Shown in pieces: positions 1-8,585 of a DNA stretch of 64,000 nucleotides. This stretch comes from Actinacidiphila guanduensis. Lineage in GTDB: Bacteria > Actinomycetota > Actinomycetes > Streptomycetales > Streptomycetaceae. Position 1 is the first letter of the stretch; every line of letters starts with the position of its first letter. The stretch lies in the NCBI RefSeq assembly GCF_900103985.1, contig NZ_FNIE01000012.1, positions 186,001 to 250,000 of the forward strand. The letters run 5' to 3'. Below the pieces are notes generated by a model, which had not been told where the DNA came from, did no database searches, and saw nothing but the letters and a program-made list of their open reading frames with translations. Both the position numbers and the translations under genes were made by a program.

Positions 1-4
1 CGGC

Positions 5-3000
5 TCACGCCCGGCGCAGCCGCAGCGTGAGGATCTGGAAGGGCCGCAGCTCCAGCGGCAGCCCGCCGTCCGGGTCCGCGGTCAGCGGCCGGGCCGGCTC
101 GTAGGGGTTCTCCAGCAGGTCCACCTCCTGGACGGAGGCGACGGGGAAGCCGGTGCGCAGCAGGCCGCGGGCGGTGCCGCCGCGCGACTCGTACAGCCGC
201 ACCACCACGTCACCGGACCGGTCGTCGGCGAGCTTGACCGCCTCCACCACCAGGTCCGGGTTGCCGGTGTCCACCAGCGCCGGGCCGCCCGCGGGGGCCG
301 AACCGCCCGGCCGCAGCGGCAGGTTGAAGGCGTATCCGGCGGCGACGGCGCCGCCGACGTCCACTCCGACCGCGAGCCCGTAGGAGAAGCCGTGCCGGCC
401 GCGGTCGGCCTGCGGGTCGGGGCTGTGCGGGGAGCGCAGCAGGGACAGCCGCACCGTCGTGGTGGTGCCGCCGTCGGCGCGGACCTGGCGGGAGACGTCG
501 TGGCCGTAGGTCGAGTCGTTGACCAGGGCCGCGCCCCAGCCGTGCTCGCCGACGTGCACCCAGCGGTGCGCCCACAGCTCGAAGCGGGCCGCGTCCCAGC
601 TGGTGTTCTCGTGGGTGGGCCGCTGGACGTGGCCGAACTGGATCTCGGCGCTCTCCCGTTCGGCGTGCACCCGCAGCGGCCAGGCGGCCTTGAGCAGGGT
701 GTCGCGCTCCTGCCAGTCGATGTCGGTGCGCACGGTCACCACGTGGGAGCCGGCGGCCAGTTCGAGGTGCTGCACCAGGTGGGAGGCGCCGAAGGAGCGC
801 TCGACACGGACCGAGGCGAGCAGCGGCCCCGCGTCCACCACCGCCACCGAGTCGGCCTCCACCAGATCGGTGACGGTGTCGCGGTAGTAGCCGTCGATGT
901 TCCAGGCGCTCCACAGGTTGGGGTCGTCGGGGTGGAGCTGGAGCAGGTTGCCGGGCCGCTCGGGGTCGATCGCCTCACGGCGGGCCCGGTGGTCGTAGAC
1001 GGAGCGCACCAGGCCGCGGGCGTCGACCACCACCCGCAGGACGCCGTTGTCCAGGACGGTGCCGCTGCCGTCCTCGACCACCCGCACCGGCGGCAGCGTG
1101 GAGGGCACCGCGGCGCCCGAGCCGAGCGCCGGGGCCTCCACCAGCACCGCGTGCCCGCCGTCGGAGAGCGTCTGGACGTCCACGGTGGCCGCGTCGGGCA
1201 CGATGAGGGCGCCGGGCACCCGGGCCACCTCGCGGCGCGGATACGGCCCGGCGTTGAAGAAGGACAGGCCCTGGCCGCCGGCGAGCGCGGTGCCGATGAC
1301 GTCGGCGAGTTCGGCCTGCAGCGAGGCGTGCACCGCCTCGGCCTCCTGGTGCACCCAGGCGATCGAGGAGCCGGGCAGGATGTCGTGGAACTGGTGCAGC
1401 AGCACCCGCCGCCAGATCGACTCCAGCCGCTCGTACGGGTAGGGGGCGCCGGCCCGCACGGCGGCGGCGGTCGCCCACAGCTCGGCCTCGCGCAGCAGCG
1501 CCTCGGCCCGGCGGTTGCCGTGTTTGGTGCGGGCCTGGCTGGTGAAGGTGCCCCGGTGGTTCTCCAGGTAGAGCTCGCCGCGCCAGACCGGCGGGTCGGG
1601 GTACTCGGCGCGGGCGGCGGCGAAGAAGGAGTCGGGGTCGCCCACCTCGACCCGTACCGAGCCCTCCAGGTCGCGCAGCCGGCGGGCCCGTTCCATCATC
1701 TCGCGGGTGGGGCCGCCGCCGCCGTCGCCGAAGCCGAAGGGGGCCAGCGACCGGGTGGCCCGCCCCTTGTCGGCGAAGTTCCGCTCGGCGTGGGCGAGTT
1801 CGGCGCCAGTCAGGCTCGCGTTGTAGGTGTCGACGGGCGGGAAGTGGGTGAAGATCCGGGTGCCGTCGATGCCCTCCCAGGCGAAGCTGTGGTGCGGCAG
1901 CCGGTTGGTCTCGTTCCACGACAGCTTCTGGGTGAGGAACCACGAGGCGCCCGCCAGCGCGGCCAGTTGCGGGTAGGCGGCGGTGTAGCCGAAGGAGTCC
2001 GGCAGCCACACCCCCTGCTGGGCGATGCCGAACTCCTCGGCGAAGAACCGCCGCCCGTGGACGAGCTGGCGGGCCAGCGCCTCGCCGCCGGGCAGGTTGC
2101 CGTCGGCCTCCACCCACATGCCGCCGACCGGCGCCCAGGTGCCCTCGCCGACCGCCTTCCTGATCCGCTCGAAGACCTCCGGGCGCTGCTCCTTCATCCA
2201 GGCGTACTGCTGGGCGGAGGAGCAGGCGAAGACCAGCTCGGGGTACTCCTGCGCGAGGGTGGTCATGTTGGTGAAGGTGCGGGCGCACTTGCGCACGGTC
2301 TCGCGGATCGGCCACAGCCAGGCGGAGTCGATGTGGGCGTGGCCGACCGCGGTCACGGTGTGCGCGGAGGCGTGCGCGGGCCTGGCCAGCACCTCCGCGA
2401 GCCGGTCCCGGCCGGCCTGCGCGGTGCCGGGCACGTCGTGGGGGTCCACGGCGTCCATGGCCTGCTGGAGGGCCCGCATGATCTCGTGCCGCCTGCTGCT
2501 GCCCGCGGGCAGCTCGCGCATCAGGGAGTCGAGCACCTCCATGTCGTGCATGAGGTGCCAGACGGCCTCCTCGCGCACGGCGATGCCCACCTCCACCAGG
2601 CGGTACAGGTGCTCGGTGCCCGCGGTCTCCTTCGACCCGAAGCGGGTGCCGACCGCCTTGGCGCCCTCGATCATCGGGTTGGCGGCCAGCTCCACGTACA
2701 GGTCCACCGGCTCGCCGCCCGCCGCCGGCTGCGCGAGCAGCACGCTGCGGTGGTGCGGGTGCAGGCCCTGCAGCGGCGAGCCGGACGCGTCGTGGACGAG
2801 GCCCTCCGCCTGGCCGCCGGGTCCCTTGGAGGCGTCGAAGCCGAGGTCGAAGACGGCCTCCACCCGGCGCCCCGCCCACTCCCGCGGGATCTGCCCGCTG
2901 ACCCGCAGCCAGCTGGTCGACCACGGCCCGCCCCAGGTGTCGCCGATCCGCACCGGCGTGTACGGCGCCGCCAGCGCCTCGGCGACCGGCACCGGTTCGC

Positions 3001-3118
3001 CGGGGACGTGCCAGGCGGCCAGGTCCGGCGTCAGCAGCGGGCCGTGGACGGCCGGCCGGACGACGTGGGAGAGGAACTTGGTGATCCGGGGTTCGACGAT
3101 GTGACGGTCGTCATGCAC
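5..3118 (-). CDS. GH38 alpha-mannosidase, catalytically intact
   Basis: This 1037-residue protein has no signal peptide and is likely a cytoplasmic alpha-mannosidase that trims imported mannosides. The family-defining residues are visible: a GHAHIDSAWLWP motif (H262 and D264, zinc ligands), WLPDSFGY (D374, zinc ligand and nucleophile), and HQFHDILPG (H578, zinc ligand). The length is normal for bacterial GH38 enzymes. It lies 144 bases downstream of the epimerase gene and is probably the last gene of the ABC-transporter operon on this strand. ATG 3118 is chosen because MHDDRHIVEPRI aligns with the start of the second GH38 gene; its ribosome binding site is weak. Substrate linkage cannot be read from sequence. 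Confidence 0.93.
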   Translation of the reverse strand: MHDDRHIVEPRITKFLSHVVRPAVHGPLLTPDLAAWHVPGEPVPVAEALAAPYTPVRIGDTWGGPWSTSWLRVSGQIPREWAGRRVEAVFDLGFDASKGPGGQAEGLVHDASGSPLQGLHPHHRSVLLAQPAAGGEPVDLYVELAANPMIEGAKAVGTRFGSKETAGTEHLYRLVEVGIAVREEAVWHLMHDMEVLDSLMRELPAGSSRRHEIMRALQQAMDAVDPHDVPGTAQAGRDRLAEVLARPAHASAHTVTAVGHAHIDSAWLWPIRETVRKCARTFTNMTTLAQEYPELVFACSSAQQYAWMKEQRPEVFERIRKAVGEGTWAPVGGMWVEADGNLPGGEALARQLVHGRRFFAEEFGIAQQGVWLPDSFGYTAAYPQLAALAGASWFLTQKLSWNETNRLPHHSFAWEGIDGTRIFTHFPPVDTYNASLTGAELAHAERNFADKGRATRSLAPFGFGDGGGGPTREMMERARRLRDLEGSVRVEVGDPDSFFAAARAEYPDPPVWRGELYLENHRGTFTSQARTKHGNRRAEALLREAELWATAAAVRAGAPYPYERLESIWRRVLLHQFHDILPGSSIAWVHQEAEAVHASLQAELADVIGTALAGGQGLSFFNAGPYPRREVARVPGALIVPDAATVDVQTLSDGGHAVLVEAPALGSGAAVPSTLPPVRVVEDGSGTVLDNGVLRVVVDARGLVRSVYDHRARREAIDPERPGNLLQLHPDDPNLWSAWNIDGYYRDTVTDLVEADSVAVVDAGPLLASVRVERSFGASHLVQHLELAAGSHVVTVRTDIDWQERDTLLKAAWPLRVHAERESAEIQFGHVQRPTHENTSWDAARFELWAHRWVHVGEHGWGAALVNDSTYGHDVSRQVRADGGTTTTVRLSLLRSPHSPDPQADRGRHGFSYGLAVGVDVGGAVAAGYAFNLPLRPGGSAPAGGPALVDTGNPDLVVEAVKLADDRSGDVVVRLYESRGGTARGLLRTGFPVASVQEVDLLENPYEPARPLTADPDGGLPLELRPFQILTLRLRRA

Positions 3119-3262
3119 AGGGGTGCTCTTTCTGCTGGGGTTCGGCAGGGAGTCGGTCGTGCGGCGGGCGTCGGGCCGGGCGGGGGACGTGAGCGGTCAG
3201 CGGTGGCGGCCGGGACGGCGCGGCGCGAGGGGTGCGCGCGGGGCATCGGCTCTCCTTCGGTC

Positions 3263-4096
3263 TCAACGCCAGGTGCGGGCGGGGGTGAAGCCCAGCAGGT
3301 CGGTGCAGACGGTCCTGTCGAAGAGCGTGGCGTGTCCGGTGACGCCGGGGCGCAGGGGCACGCCGGGATGGTGCGCCGCCATCAGTTCGGCGGAGGGCAG
3401 CGTCGAGGTGGTGTCGGGTGCGGTGACGCCCACGACGTGGGCGCCGGACAGGTCGCGCTCCAGGGCGTGGCGGATTGCCGCCGCCGCGTCCAGGGTGTGC
3501 AGCCAGCCCCACAGGTCGTGCCGCTGGGCGGCGGGGTCGGCGGCGCAGGCGGCCAGGAAGCGCGCCAGGCGCTCGCCGTTGCCGGTGAAGGGGAAGCGCA
3601 GGCAGACGGTGTCCGTGCCGAAGCGGCGGTGAGCGGCGCGGGCGGTCTCCTCCAGCACCAGTTTGGACAGCCCGTACGGGTCGCGGACCAGCACCGGGTG
3701 CGCCTCGTCCAGCGGCACATAGGCCGGTGAGAGCGGCACCGGCGACCAGGCCAGACCCACCGCGGCCATGCTGGAGGCGGCCACCACCCGGCGCACCCCG
3801 GCCCGCCCGGCCTCCTCCAGCACCCGGTGCGCGGTGTGGCAGTTGTGCGCGAACAGGGCGCTCGGGTCGGGCACGTTGGGGTGCGGGATCGCCCCGAGGT
3901 GGACCACCGCGTCCACGCCCGCCATGGCGGCGCGGACCAGCTCGGGGTCCTGGAGGTCGCCGGTGTGCACCCGCAGCGCCTGCGGCTCGTCGGCCGGCAG
4001 GAGGTCGGTGAGCACCACCTCGTGGCCGGCGGCGAGCAGTTCGGCGGCGGTGTGCCGGCCGATGTGCCCGGCGGCGCCGGTGACGAGTACCCGCAT
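3263..4096 (-). CDS. NAD-dependent epimerase/dehydratase (extended SDR)
   Basis: This 277-residue Rossmann-fold enzyme begins MRVLVTGAAGHIGRH, which contains the GxxGxxG nucleotide-binding loop of extended short-chain dehydrogenases. A catalytic YGLSK (YxxxK) motif follows an ASSMAAVG segment holding the active-site serine. It probably oxidises, reduces or epimerises a sugar or nucleotide sugar released by the neighbouring mannosidase, but the substrate is not determinable. The ATG at 4096 shares its A with the TGA stop of the upstream permease (TGATG), implying translational coupling. The open frame extends upstream into the permease gene, but that extension is only an overlapping-frame artefact. 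Confidence 0.9.
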   Translation of the reverse strand: MRVLVTGAAGHIGRHTAAELLAAGHEVVLTDLLPADEPQALRVHTGDLQDPELVRAAMAGVDAVVHLGAIPHPNVPDPSALFAHNCHTAHRVLEEAGRAGVRRVVAASSMAAVGLAWSPVPLSPAYVPLDEAHPVLVRDPYGLSKLVLEETARAAHRRFGTDTVCLRFPFTGNGERLARFLAACAADPAAQRHDLWGWLHTLDAAAAIRHALERDLSGAHVVGVTAPDTTSTLPSAELMAAHHPGVPLRPGVTGHATLFDRTVCTDLLGFTPARTWR

Positions 4097-4992
4097 CAGC
4101 CCTTCACCGCCCCGACCAGGCCGCCGACGAAGTACCGCTGGAGGCAGACGAAGAGCAGCACCACGGGGACGACGACGATGAGCGCGCCGGCCATCAGCTC
4201 GTTGTAGTGCGGCACGTTCTCCGAGGCGAGCGTCTGCAGGCCGAGCGGCAGGGTGAAGGTGTGCGGGTCGTTGAGGGAGACCCGGGTGAGCAGGTACTCG
4301 TTCCAGGTCGGGATCGCGGTCAGCAGCGCCACCGTGATCAGGGCGGGCCGGGCCAGCGGCAGGTAGATCCGGCTGAAGACGGCGAACTCGTTGGCCCCGT
4401 CCACCCGCGCGGAGTCCCGCAGTTCCCTGGGGATCGCGGCGAATGCGCCGGTCATCAGCAGTACCGACATCGGTGCGCCGCCGTTGACGAAGGGCAGCAC
4501 CAGGCCGATGTGGGTGCCCAGCACGTGCAGCTTGTCCTCCAGCAGCACGATCGGCAGCATCACGGTGACGCCGGGTACGAACAGCAGCGCGATGAAGAGC
4601 TTCTGCAGCGCGCCGCGGCCGGGGAAGTCCAGCACCGCGAAGGCGTAGCCGGCCGCCGCGTAGACCGCGAGCGTGAGCACCACCGTCATCGCGGTCACTT
4701 CGAGGCTGTTGACGAAGTAGCGGAAGAAGTGCAGCTGGTTCCAGGTGGTGGTCAGGGTGTGCAGGGTCGGGTGGTGGGGGATGAGGTGGCCGCCGCGGAC
4801 CACCTCGACCTGGTCCTTGAAGGCGGCCGAGATCATCCACAGGAACGGGTAGACGCTCACCAGCCCGTACAGCGCGAGCAGCACCGCGACGACGGTCCTG
4901 GCGCCGGCCTTGCGGACCAGGGCGCCGCCGGAGCCGGGTGGGGCGGTGCGGCCGCGCGGCTTCGCGGCCCGGTCGAGGGGGATCGTGGTCAT
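4096..4992 (-). CDS. Sugar ABC transporter permease (MalG-type, CUT1 family)
   Basis: This 298-residue inner-membrane protein has about six hydrophobic segments and a C-terminal EAA-type loop (around SARVDGANEFAVFSRIYLP) that docks onto the ATPase. It matches the second permease of carbohydrate-uptake systems of the MalG class. It starts at ATG 4992, overlapping the upstream permease stop by four bases (ATGA), and its own stop overlaps the epimerase start. No ATP-binding gene is present in the operon; in Streptomyces a shared MsiK-type ATPase encoded elsewhere commonly serves such transporters, so that is inferred here. Confidence 0.92.
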   Translation of the reverse strand: MTTIPLDRAAKPRGRTAPPGSGGALVRKAGARTVVAVLLALYGLVSVYPFLWMISAAFKDQVEVVRGGHLIPHHPTLHTLTTTWNQLHFFRYFVNSLEVTAMTVVLTLAVYAAAGYAFAVLDFPGRGALQKLFIALLFVPGVTVMLPIVLLEDKLHVLGTHIGLVLPFVNGGAPMSVLLMTGAFAAIPRELRDSARVDGANEFAVFSRIYLPLARPALITVALLTAIPTWNEYLLTRVSLNDPHTFTLPLGLQTLASENVPHYNELMAGALIVVVPVVLLFVCLQRYFVGGLVGAVKG

Positions 4993-6020
4993 GTCCTGCT
5001 CCGCAGCAGTCGGAGGTTGACCAGGGCGAGCACCAGGGCGGCGGCGAAGAGCAGCCAGCCGAGCGCGCTGGCCACGCCCAGGGTCGGGGCGAGGTCCTTC
5101 AGGAAGGCCAGCCGGTAGGCCTCAAGGCCGAGCACGTTGGTGTGGTCGCCGGGGCCGCCGTTGGTCATCACCAGGAAGGTCTGGAAGCCCTGCAGCGAGT
5201 CGCGCAGGTTGAGCAGCACCACGACCAGCGTGATCGGCCGCAGCAGCGGCCACACCACGGAGGCGTTGGTGCGCCACCAGCCGGCGCCGTCCAGCTGCGC
5301 GGCCTCCAGCACACTGCGGTCGATGCCCTGCAGCCCCGTCAGGTACAGCAGCATCGCCACCGGCACGGCCAGCCACACCGTCACCACGATCATGGTGGGC
5401 AGCGCGGTGTGCGGGTTGCCCAGCCAGCCCTGCGGCTGGGCGAGCGAGCCGAGACCCAGGGACTTCAGCAGCGTGTTGACCGCGCCGTCCGGCTGCAGGA
5501 TGTACTGCCAGGCGAAGAAGACGGCGATGCCGCTGGTCACGTAGGGCACGAAGTACACCGAACGCAGCAGGGACTGCATCCGCCGGGCGGAGTTGAGCAG
5601 CACCGCGAGCGGGAAGGAGACGGCGACGGTCAGCAGCGGCACGGCGACCATGACGTAGAGGGTGTGGGCGGCCGCGTTGCGCACCCGGGGCGCGTACAGC
5701 GGGTTGGCCCACAGCAGGTCCTTGTAGTTCTGGACGCCGACCCAGGTCCAGTGCGGGGCGAAGCCGTTCCACTGGGCGAAGCTGAGCAGGAAGCCGTAGC
5801 CGACGGTGTAGAGGCCCATCAGGAGGAAGAGGGCCAGCGCGGGGGCGACGAACAGCCAGCCGGACAGGGCCTCGCGGCCGCGGCGCGGGGAGCGGCGCGG
5901 TGGGGGCGCCGCCGTGGCGGCGGGGCGGGCCTTCGGGCCGGAGCCGGCGGGGTCCCGGCCGGCCGGGACCGGGCCCGTCGTGGCGGCGGGGCGGGGGAGC
6001 CCGTGGGAGAGGGGGGTCAC
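4989..6020 (-). CDS. Sugar ABC transporter permease (MalF-type, CUT1 family)
   Basis: This 343-residue membrane protein has a Pro/Arg-rich cytoplasmic N-terminus of about 50 residues and then six predicted membrane segments beginning at GWLFVAPALALFLLMGLYTV. An EAA-like loop (AAQLDGAGWWRTNASVVWP) supports its role as the first permease of a sugar ABC importer. The start is taken as GTG 6020, which overlaps the TGA stop of the binding-protein gene by four bases (GTGA). The open frame runs further upstream, but that part lies antisense-free inside the binding-protein gene in another frame and is not real. It forms a heterodimer with the downstream permease. Confidence 0.9.
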   Translation of the reverse strand: MTPLSHGLPRPAATTGPVPAGRDPAGSGPKARPAATAAPPPRRSPRRGREALSGWLFVAPALALFLLMGLYTVGYGFLLSFAQWNGFAPHWTWVGVQNYKDLLWANPLYAPRVRNAAAHTLYVMVAVPLLTVAVSFPLAVLLNSARRMQSLLRSVYFVPYVTSGIAVFFAWQYILQPDGAVNTLLKSLGLGSLAQPQGWLGNPHTALPTMIVVTVWLAVPVAMLLYLTGLQGIDRSVLEAAQLDGAGWWRTNASVVWPLLRPITLVVVLLNLRDSLQGFQTFLVMTNGGPGDHTNVLGLEAYRLAFLKDLAPTLGVASALGWLLFAAALVLALVNLRLLRSRT

Positions 6021-7447
6021 TTCTTCGCGTTCTTCCAGAAGGAGTCGTTGAGCTCGGCCATCGCCTTGGCGGTCGGGGCCACGCCCTTCTGGGCCAGCGG
6101 GGTGAGGTCGGCGAGGATGTCGCTCATGGAGTCCTGGTCGTAGCCGGGGGCGCGGAAGGAGCTGTCGCTCGGGTCGTAGGTGGTCTGCGGCGTGCCCTCG
6201 AACGTCTTGGTCATGCCGGCGAGGGTGGGGCCCATCACCTGGGTGGCGTCCGGGCCGAGTTCGGTGGCCGGCACCTCGGTGGCTGCCTTGGCGAAGGCGG
6301 AGGCGACCGACGGCTGGGACAGGAAGCGCATCCACTTCTCCGCCTCGGCGCGGTGCGAGCTGGTGGAGGCGACGGTCAGCCCGGTCAGTGCCAGCGGGCC
6401 GAGCGCCGGCTTCGGCACGGCGCCCGCGGCCGGGCCGGGGATGCCGAAGGCCATGACGTCGTCGGGGTTCATGCCGTTCTGCTGGAGGAAGGCCAGGGTG
6501 AAGGTGCCGCCGATGTCCCAGTCGGACTTGCCCTGGGCGAACGCCTGGTCGGCCGCGTCGATGTCGAGCACCTGGGTGCCGGGCATCCAGTAGGGCTGGA
6601 GGCGGTCGTAGAGCGAGAGCACCTCGCGGCCGGCTGCGGAGGCGAAGTCGGTGGCGGGGTCCTGGCCGAACAGGGCGTGGTAGCCGTCCGTGCCGAGCAG
6701 GGAGAAGGCGAGCGGCTGGAGCACCCAGGTCAGGCCGGTGGCGCGGACCTTCAGGCCGAGGCTCACCCCGCCCGAGGCGCCGTCCTTGGCCTTGGTGGCC
6801 TTCAGGTCGGCGAGCCACTGCTCGTAGCTGGCCGGCGGCCGGGTGATCCCGGCGGCGGCGAGCTTGGCCTTGTTGCCGAAGACGATGCCGAAGGTGCCCG
6901 AGGTGAAGGGCACGCTGAAGCGCTGGCCCTGTTTGACGCCGTGGGACTTGGAGTCGCTGGGCAGGGACTCCTTGTAGCGCTCGGCGGTGACGGTCCCGGA
7001 GGACTGCACACCCTTCTGGAACAGGCCGCTCCAGTCGCTGCCGACGTCGCCCGAGATGTCCGTGGCGATCCCGGCGGCGCCCAGGGCGAGGTCCTCGCCG
7101 TCGGAGTGCACCTCCAGCACGTCGGGGAGGTTGTGGGTCTTGGCGGCGGCCTGGACCTTGGTGGTGTAGGCGTCGTCCGGCCCGTACGCCTGGATCTTCA
7201 CGGTGATGCCGGTCTGCTTGGCGAACTGCGCGGCCGCGGCCCGCAGTCCGGCGACGTGGGACTGCTTGAAGGTCCACATCTCCAGCGTTTTGCCGCCGCC
7301 CGAGGAACCGGAGGAGCCGCCGCAGGCCACGATCGGCGCCAGCGACAAAGCGGTGACGACCGCCGCCGCGGCGAACCCGGTCCTGCGCCGCCGGCCGGTG
7401 CTTCTTGGGAGAGTTCGTGCAGAAGGTGCCGCAAAAGGTATACGCAT
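6017..7447 (-). CDS. Extracellular sugar-binding lipoprotein of ABC importer
   Basis: This 476-residue protein belongs to the family-1 extracellular solute-binding proteins. It has a basic N-terminus (about 25 residues), a hydrophobic stretch and a lipobox-like IVAC sequence followed by a Gly/Ser-rich linker, so it should be lipid-anchored outside the membrane. It would capture oligosaccharides or mannosides and deliver them to the two permeases encoded next. It is the first gene of the operon and diverges from the IclR regulator gene. The ligand cannot be assigned from sequence; the neighbouring GH38 enzymes make a mannose-containing ligand the best guess. Confidence 0.92.
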   Translation of the reverse strand: MRIPFAAPSARTLPRSTGRRRRTGFAAAAVVTALSLAPIVACGGSSGSSGGGKTLEMWTFKQSHVAGLRAAAAQFAKQTGITVKIQAYGPDDAYTTKVQAAAKTHNLPDVLEVHSDGEDLALGAAGIATDISGDVGSDWSGLFQKGVQSSGTVTAERYKESLPSDSKSHGVKQGQRFSVPFTSGTFGIVFGNKAKLAAAGITRPPASYEQWLADLKATKAKDGASGGVSLGLKVRATGLTWVLQPLAFSLLGTDGYHALFGQDPATDFASAAGREVLSLYDRLQPYWMPGTQVLDIDAADQAFAQGKSDWDIGGTFTLAFLQQNGMNPDDVMAFGIPGPAAGAVPKPALGPLALTGLTVASTSSHRAEAEKWMRFLSQPSVASAFAKAATEVPATELGPDATQVMGPTLAGMTKTFEGTPQTTYDPSDSSFRAPGYDQDSMSDILADLTPLAQKGVAPTAKAMAELNDSFWKNAKK

Positions 7448-7501
7448 AGCCCCTGCCTCGCGATCGAACGTTCAGAAGGCCGAATGGCGTTGGAGTACCT
7501 G

Positions 7502-7531
7502 AACTTACGGCGGGGTTTGATATAGCGTCAA
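7502..7531 (-). promoter_or_regulatory. Candidate promoter of the sugar-transport operon
   Basis: Read on the minus strand, TTGACG (7531-7526) is followed after 18 bases by TAAGTT (7507-7502). The same stretch contains a short dyad, TTGA (7517-7520) and TCAA (7528-7531). It sits in the 126-base gap between the binding-protein gene and the IclR gene. The -35 match is good and the -10 match is poor, so this is only a candidate. Confidence 0.4.
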
Positions 7532-7573
7532 GGCGCGTGCCGCGACGAGAGATTCGGGCACCGCGGAGCCGGC

Positions 7574-8413
7574 ATGGGGCCGGTGCCGGCGGGTGCGGGG
7601 AGCGCGGGGAGTGGAGGAGCAGTGGAACCGGTGGCTGACACGGGGCGCGGGCGCAGGCCGGAAGAGGTCAAGTCCGCGGCACGGGTGCTGGAGGTGCTGG
7701 AACTGCTGGGCGCCGACGGCGCGCGGCTGTCGCTGGCCGAGATGGCGGCCGCGATGGCCGTCCCCAAGAGCAGCCTGCACGCGATCCTGCGGACGATGCA
7801 GGCGCGCGGCTGGGTGGACCTCGACCCGTCGGGCACCCGCTACGGTCTGGGTCTCAAGGCCCTGCTGACCGGTACCGCCTACCTGGAGGGCGACGACGTC
7901 ACGAGTCTGGCCGGCCCCGTGCTCGACGCGCTCGCCGAGGAGACCGGCGAGGCGGTGCACCTGGGCAGGCTGGACGGCACGCACGTCGTCTACCTGGCCA
8001 AACGCGAGTCGCGGCACGCCCTGCGGATGTACTCCGCGGTCGGCCGCCGGCTGCCGGCGCACGCCACGGCGCTGGGCAAGGCGGTGCTCTCGCAGTACGA
8101 CCCGGCCGAGGTGCAGCGGCGGCTGGACTGGCCGCTGGAGCGGCTGACGCCCGACACGGTGGTCGATCCCAAGGAGTTCCTGGCCCAGCTCGCCGAGAGC
8201 CGGCTGCGCGGCTGGGCGGTGGACGACGGGGAGAACTCGGTGGACATCCGCTGCGTCGCGGTGCCGCTCGGCGACGGCCAGGGGGCCGACGCGATCAGCT
8301 GCTCGGCGCCCAAGAGCCGGATGGACGACGACCGGGTGGAGGAGGTCGCGCAGGCCGTCACCGAAGCGGCGCACTCGCTGAGCACCCTGCTGAAGCGGCT
8401 GGGCCGGCACTGA
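7574..8413 (+). CDS. IclR-family transcriptional regulator
   Basis: This protein of up to 279 residues has an N-terminal winged helix-turn-helix (AARVLEVLELLG to GWVDLDPSGTRYGLGLK) and a C-terminal IclR effector-binding domain, including the typical LPAHATALGKAVLS stretch. It probably senses a sugar or sugar acid and controls the divergent transporter operon and the downstream dehydratase gene. Two starts are possible. ATG 7574 has a modest GGAG upstream. GTG 7622 has a strong GGAGG only four bases away and would give 263 residues, closer to family length. A 12-base-pair perfect inverted repeat just after the gene is a candidate operator. Confidence 0.92.
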   Translation: MGPVPAGAGSAGSGGAVEPVADTGRGRRPEEVKSAARVLEVLELLGADGARLSLAEMAAAMAVPKSSLHAILRTMQARGWVDLDPSGTRYGLGLKALLTGTAYLEGDDVTSLAGPVLDALAEETGEAVHLGRLDGTHVVYLAKRESRHALRMYSAVGRRLPAHATALGKAVLSQYDPAEVQRRLDWPLERLTPDTVVDPKEFLAQLAESRLRGWAVDDGENSVDIRCVAVPLGDGQGADAISCSAPKSRMDDDRVEEVAQAVTEAAHSLSTLLKRLGRH

Positions 8414-8491
8414 CGGAGCACCTGATGGGCCGTCAGTGAAAGGCCCCGGAAACCCCTTTCGTCTCTCCTGGCCCCAGGGGGCATCGGCCGA

Positions 8492-8524
8492 CCGGAGTTC
8501 GTCAGACCCGTTGACGAACTCCGG
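8492..8524. promoter_or_regulatory. 12-bp inverted repeat, candidate IclR operator
   Basis: CCGGAGTTCGTC (8492-8503) and its exact reverse complement (8513-8524) flank a 9-base spacer. The right arm overlaps a TTGACG -35 box at 8511-8516. The position between the IclR gene and the dehydratase gene suits repressor binding. Termination of the IclR transcript is a less likely role because no T-run follows. Confidence 0.55.
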
Positions 8525-8540
8525 CCGGCCTCCTTACGTT
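8511..8540 (+). promoter_or_regulatory. Candidate promoter of the dehydratase gene
   Basis: TTGACG (8511-8516), an 18-base spacer and TACGTT (8535-8540) form a plausible promoter 46 bases before the start codon. The 12-mer AGACCCGTTGAC covering the -35 box is repeated exactly at 10036-10047 before the second GH38 gene. Confidence 0.45.
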
Positions 8541-8585
8541 CGGGATTCGGTACGGCATCCTGCAATCTGTATGTGGGGGTTCCGC

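Noticed and set aside
392-3730. Very long plus-strand open frame opposite the GH38 gene
   Set aside because: It is antisense to a clearly conserved mannosidase, lacks any recognisable domain, and is explained by GC-rich codon bias.
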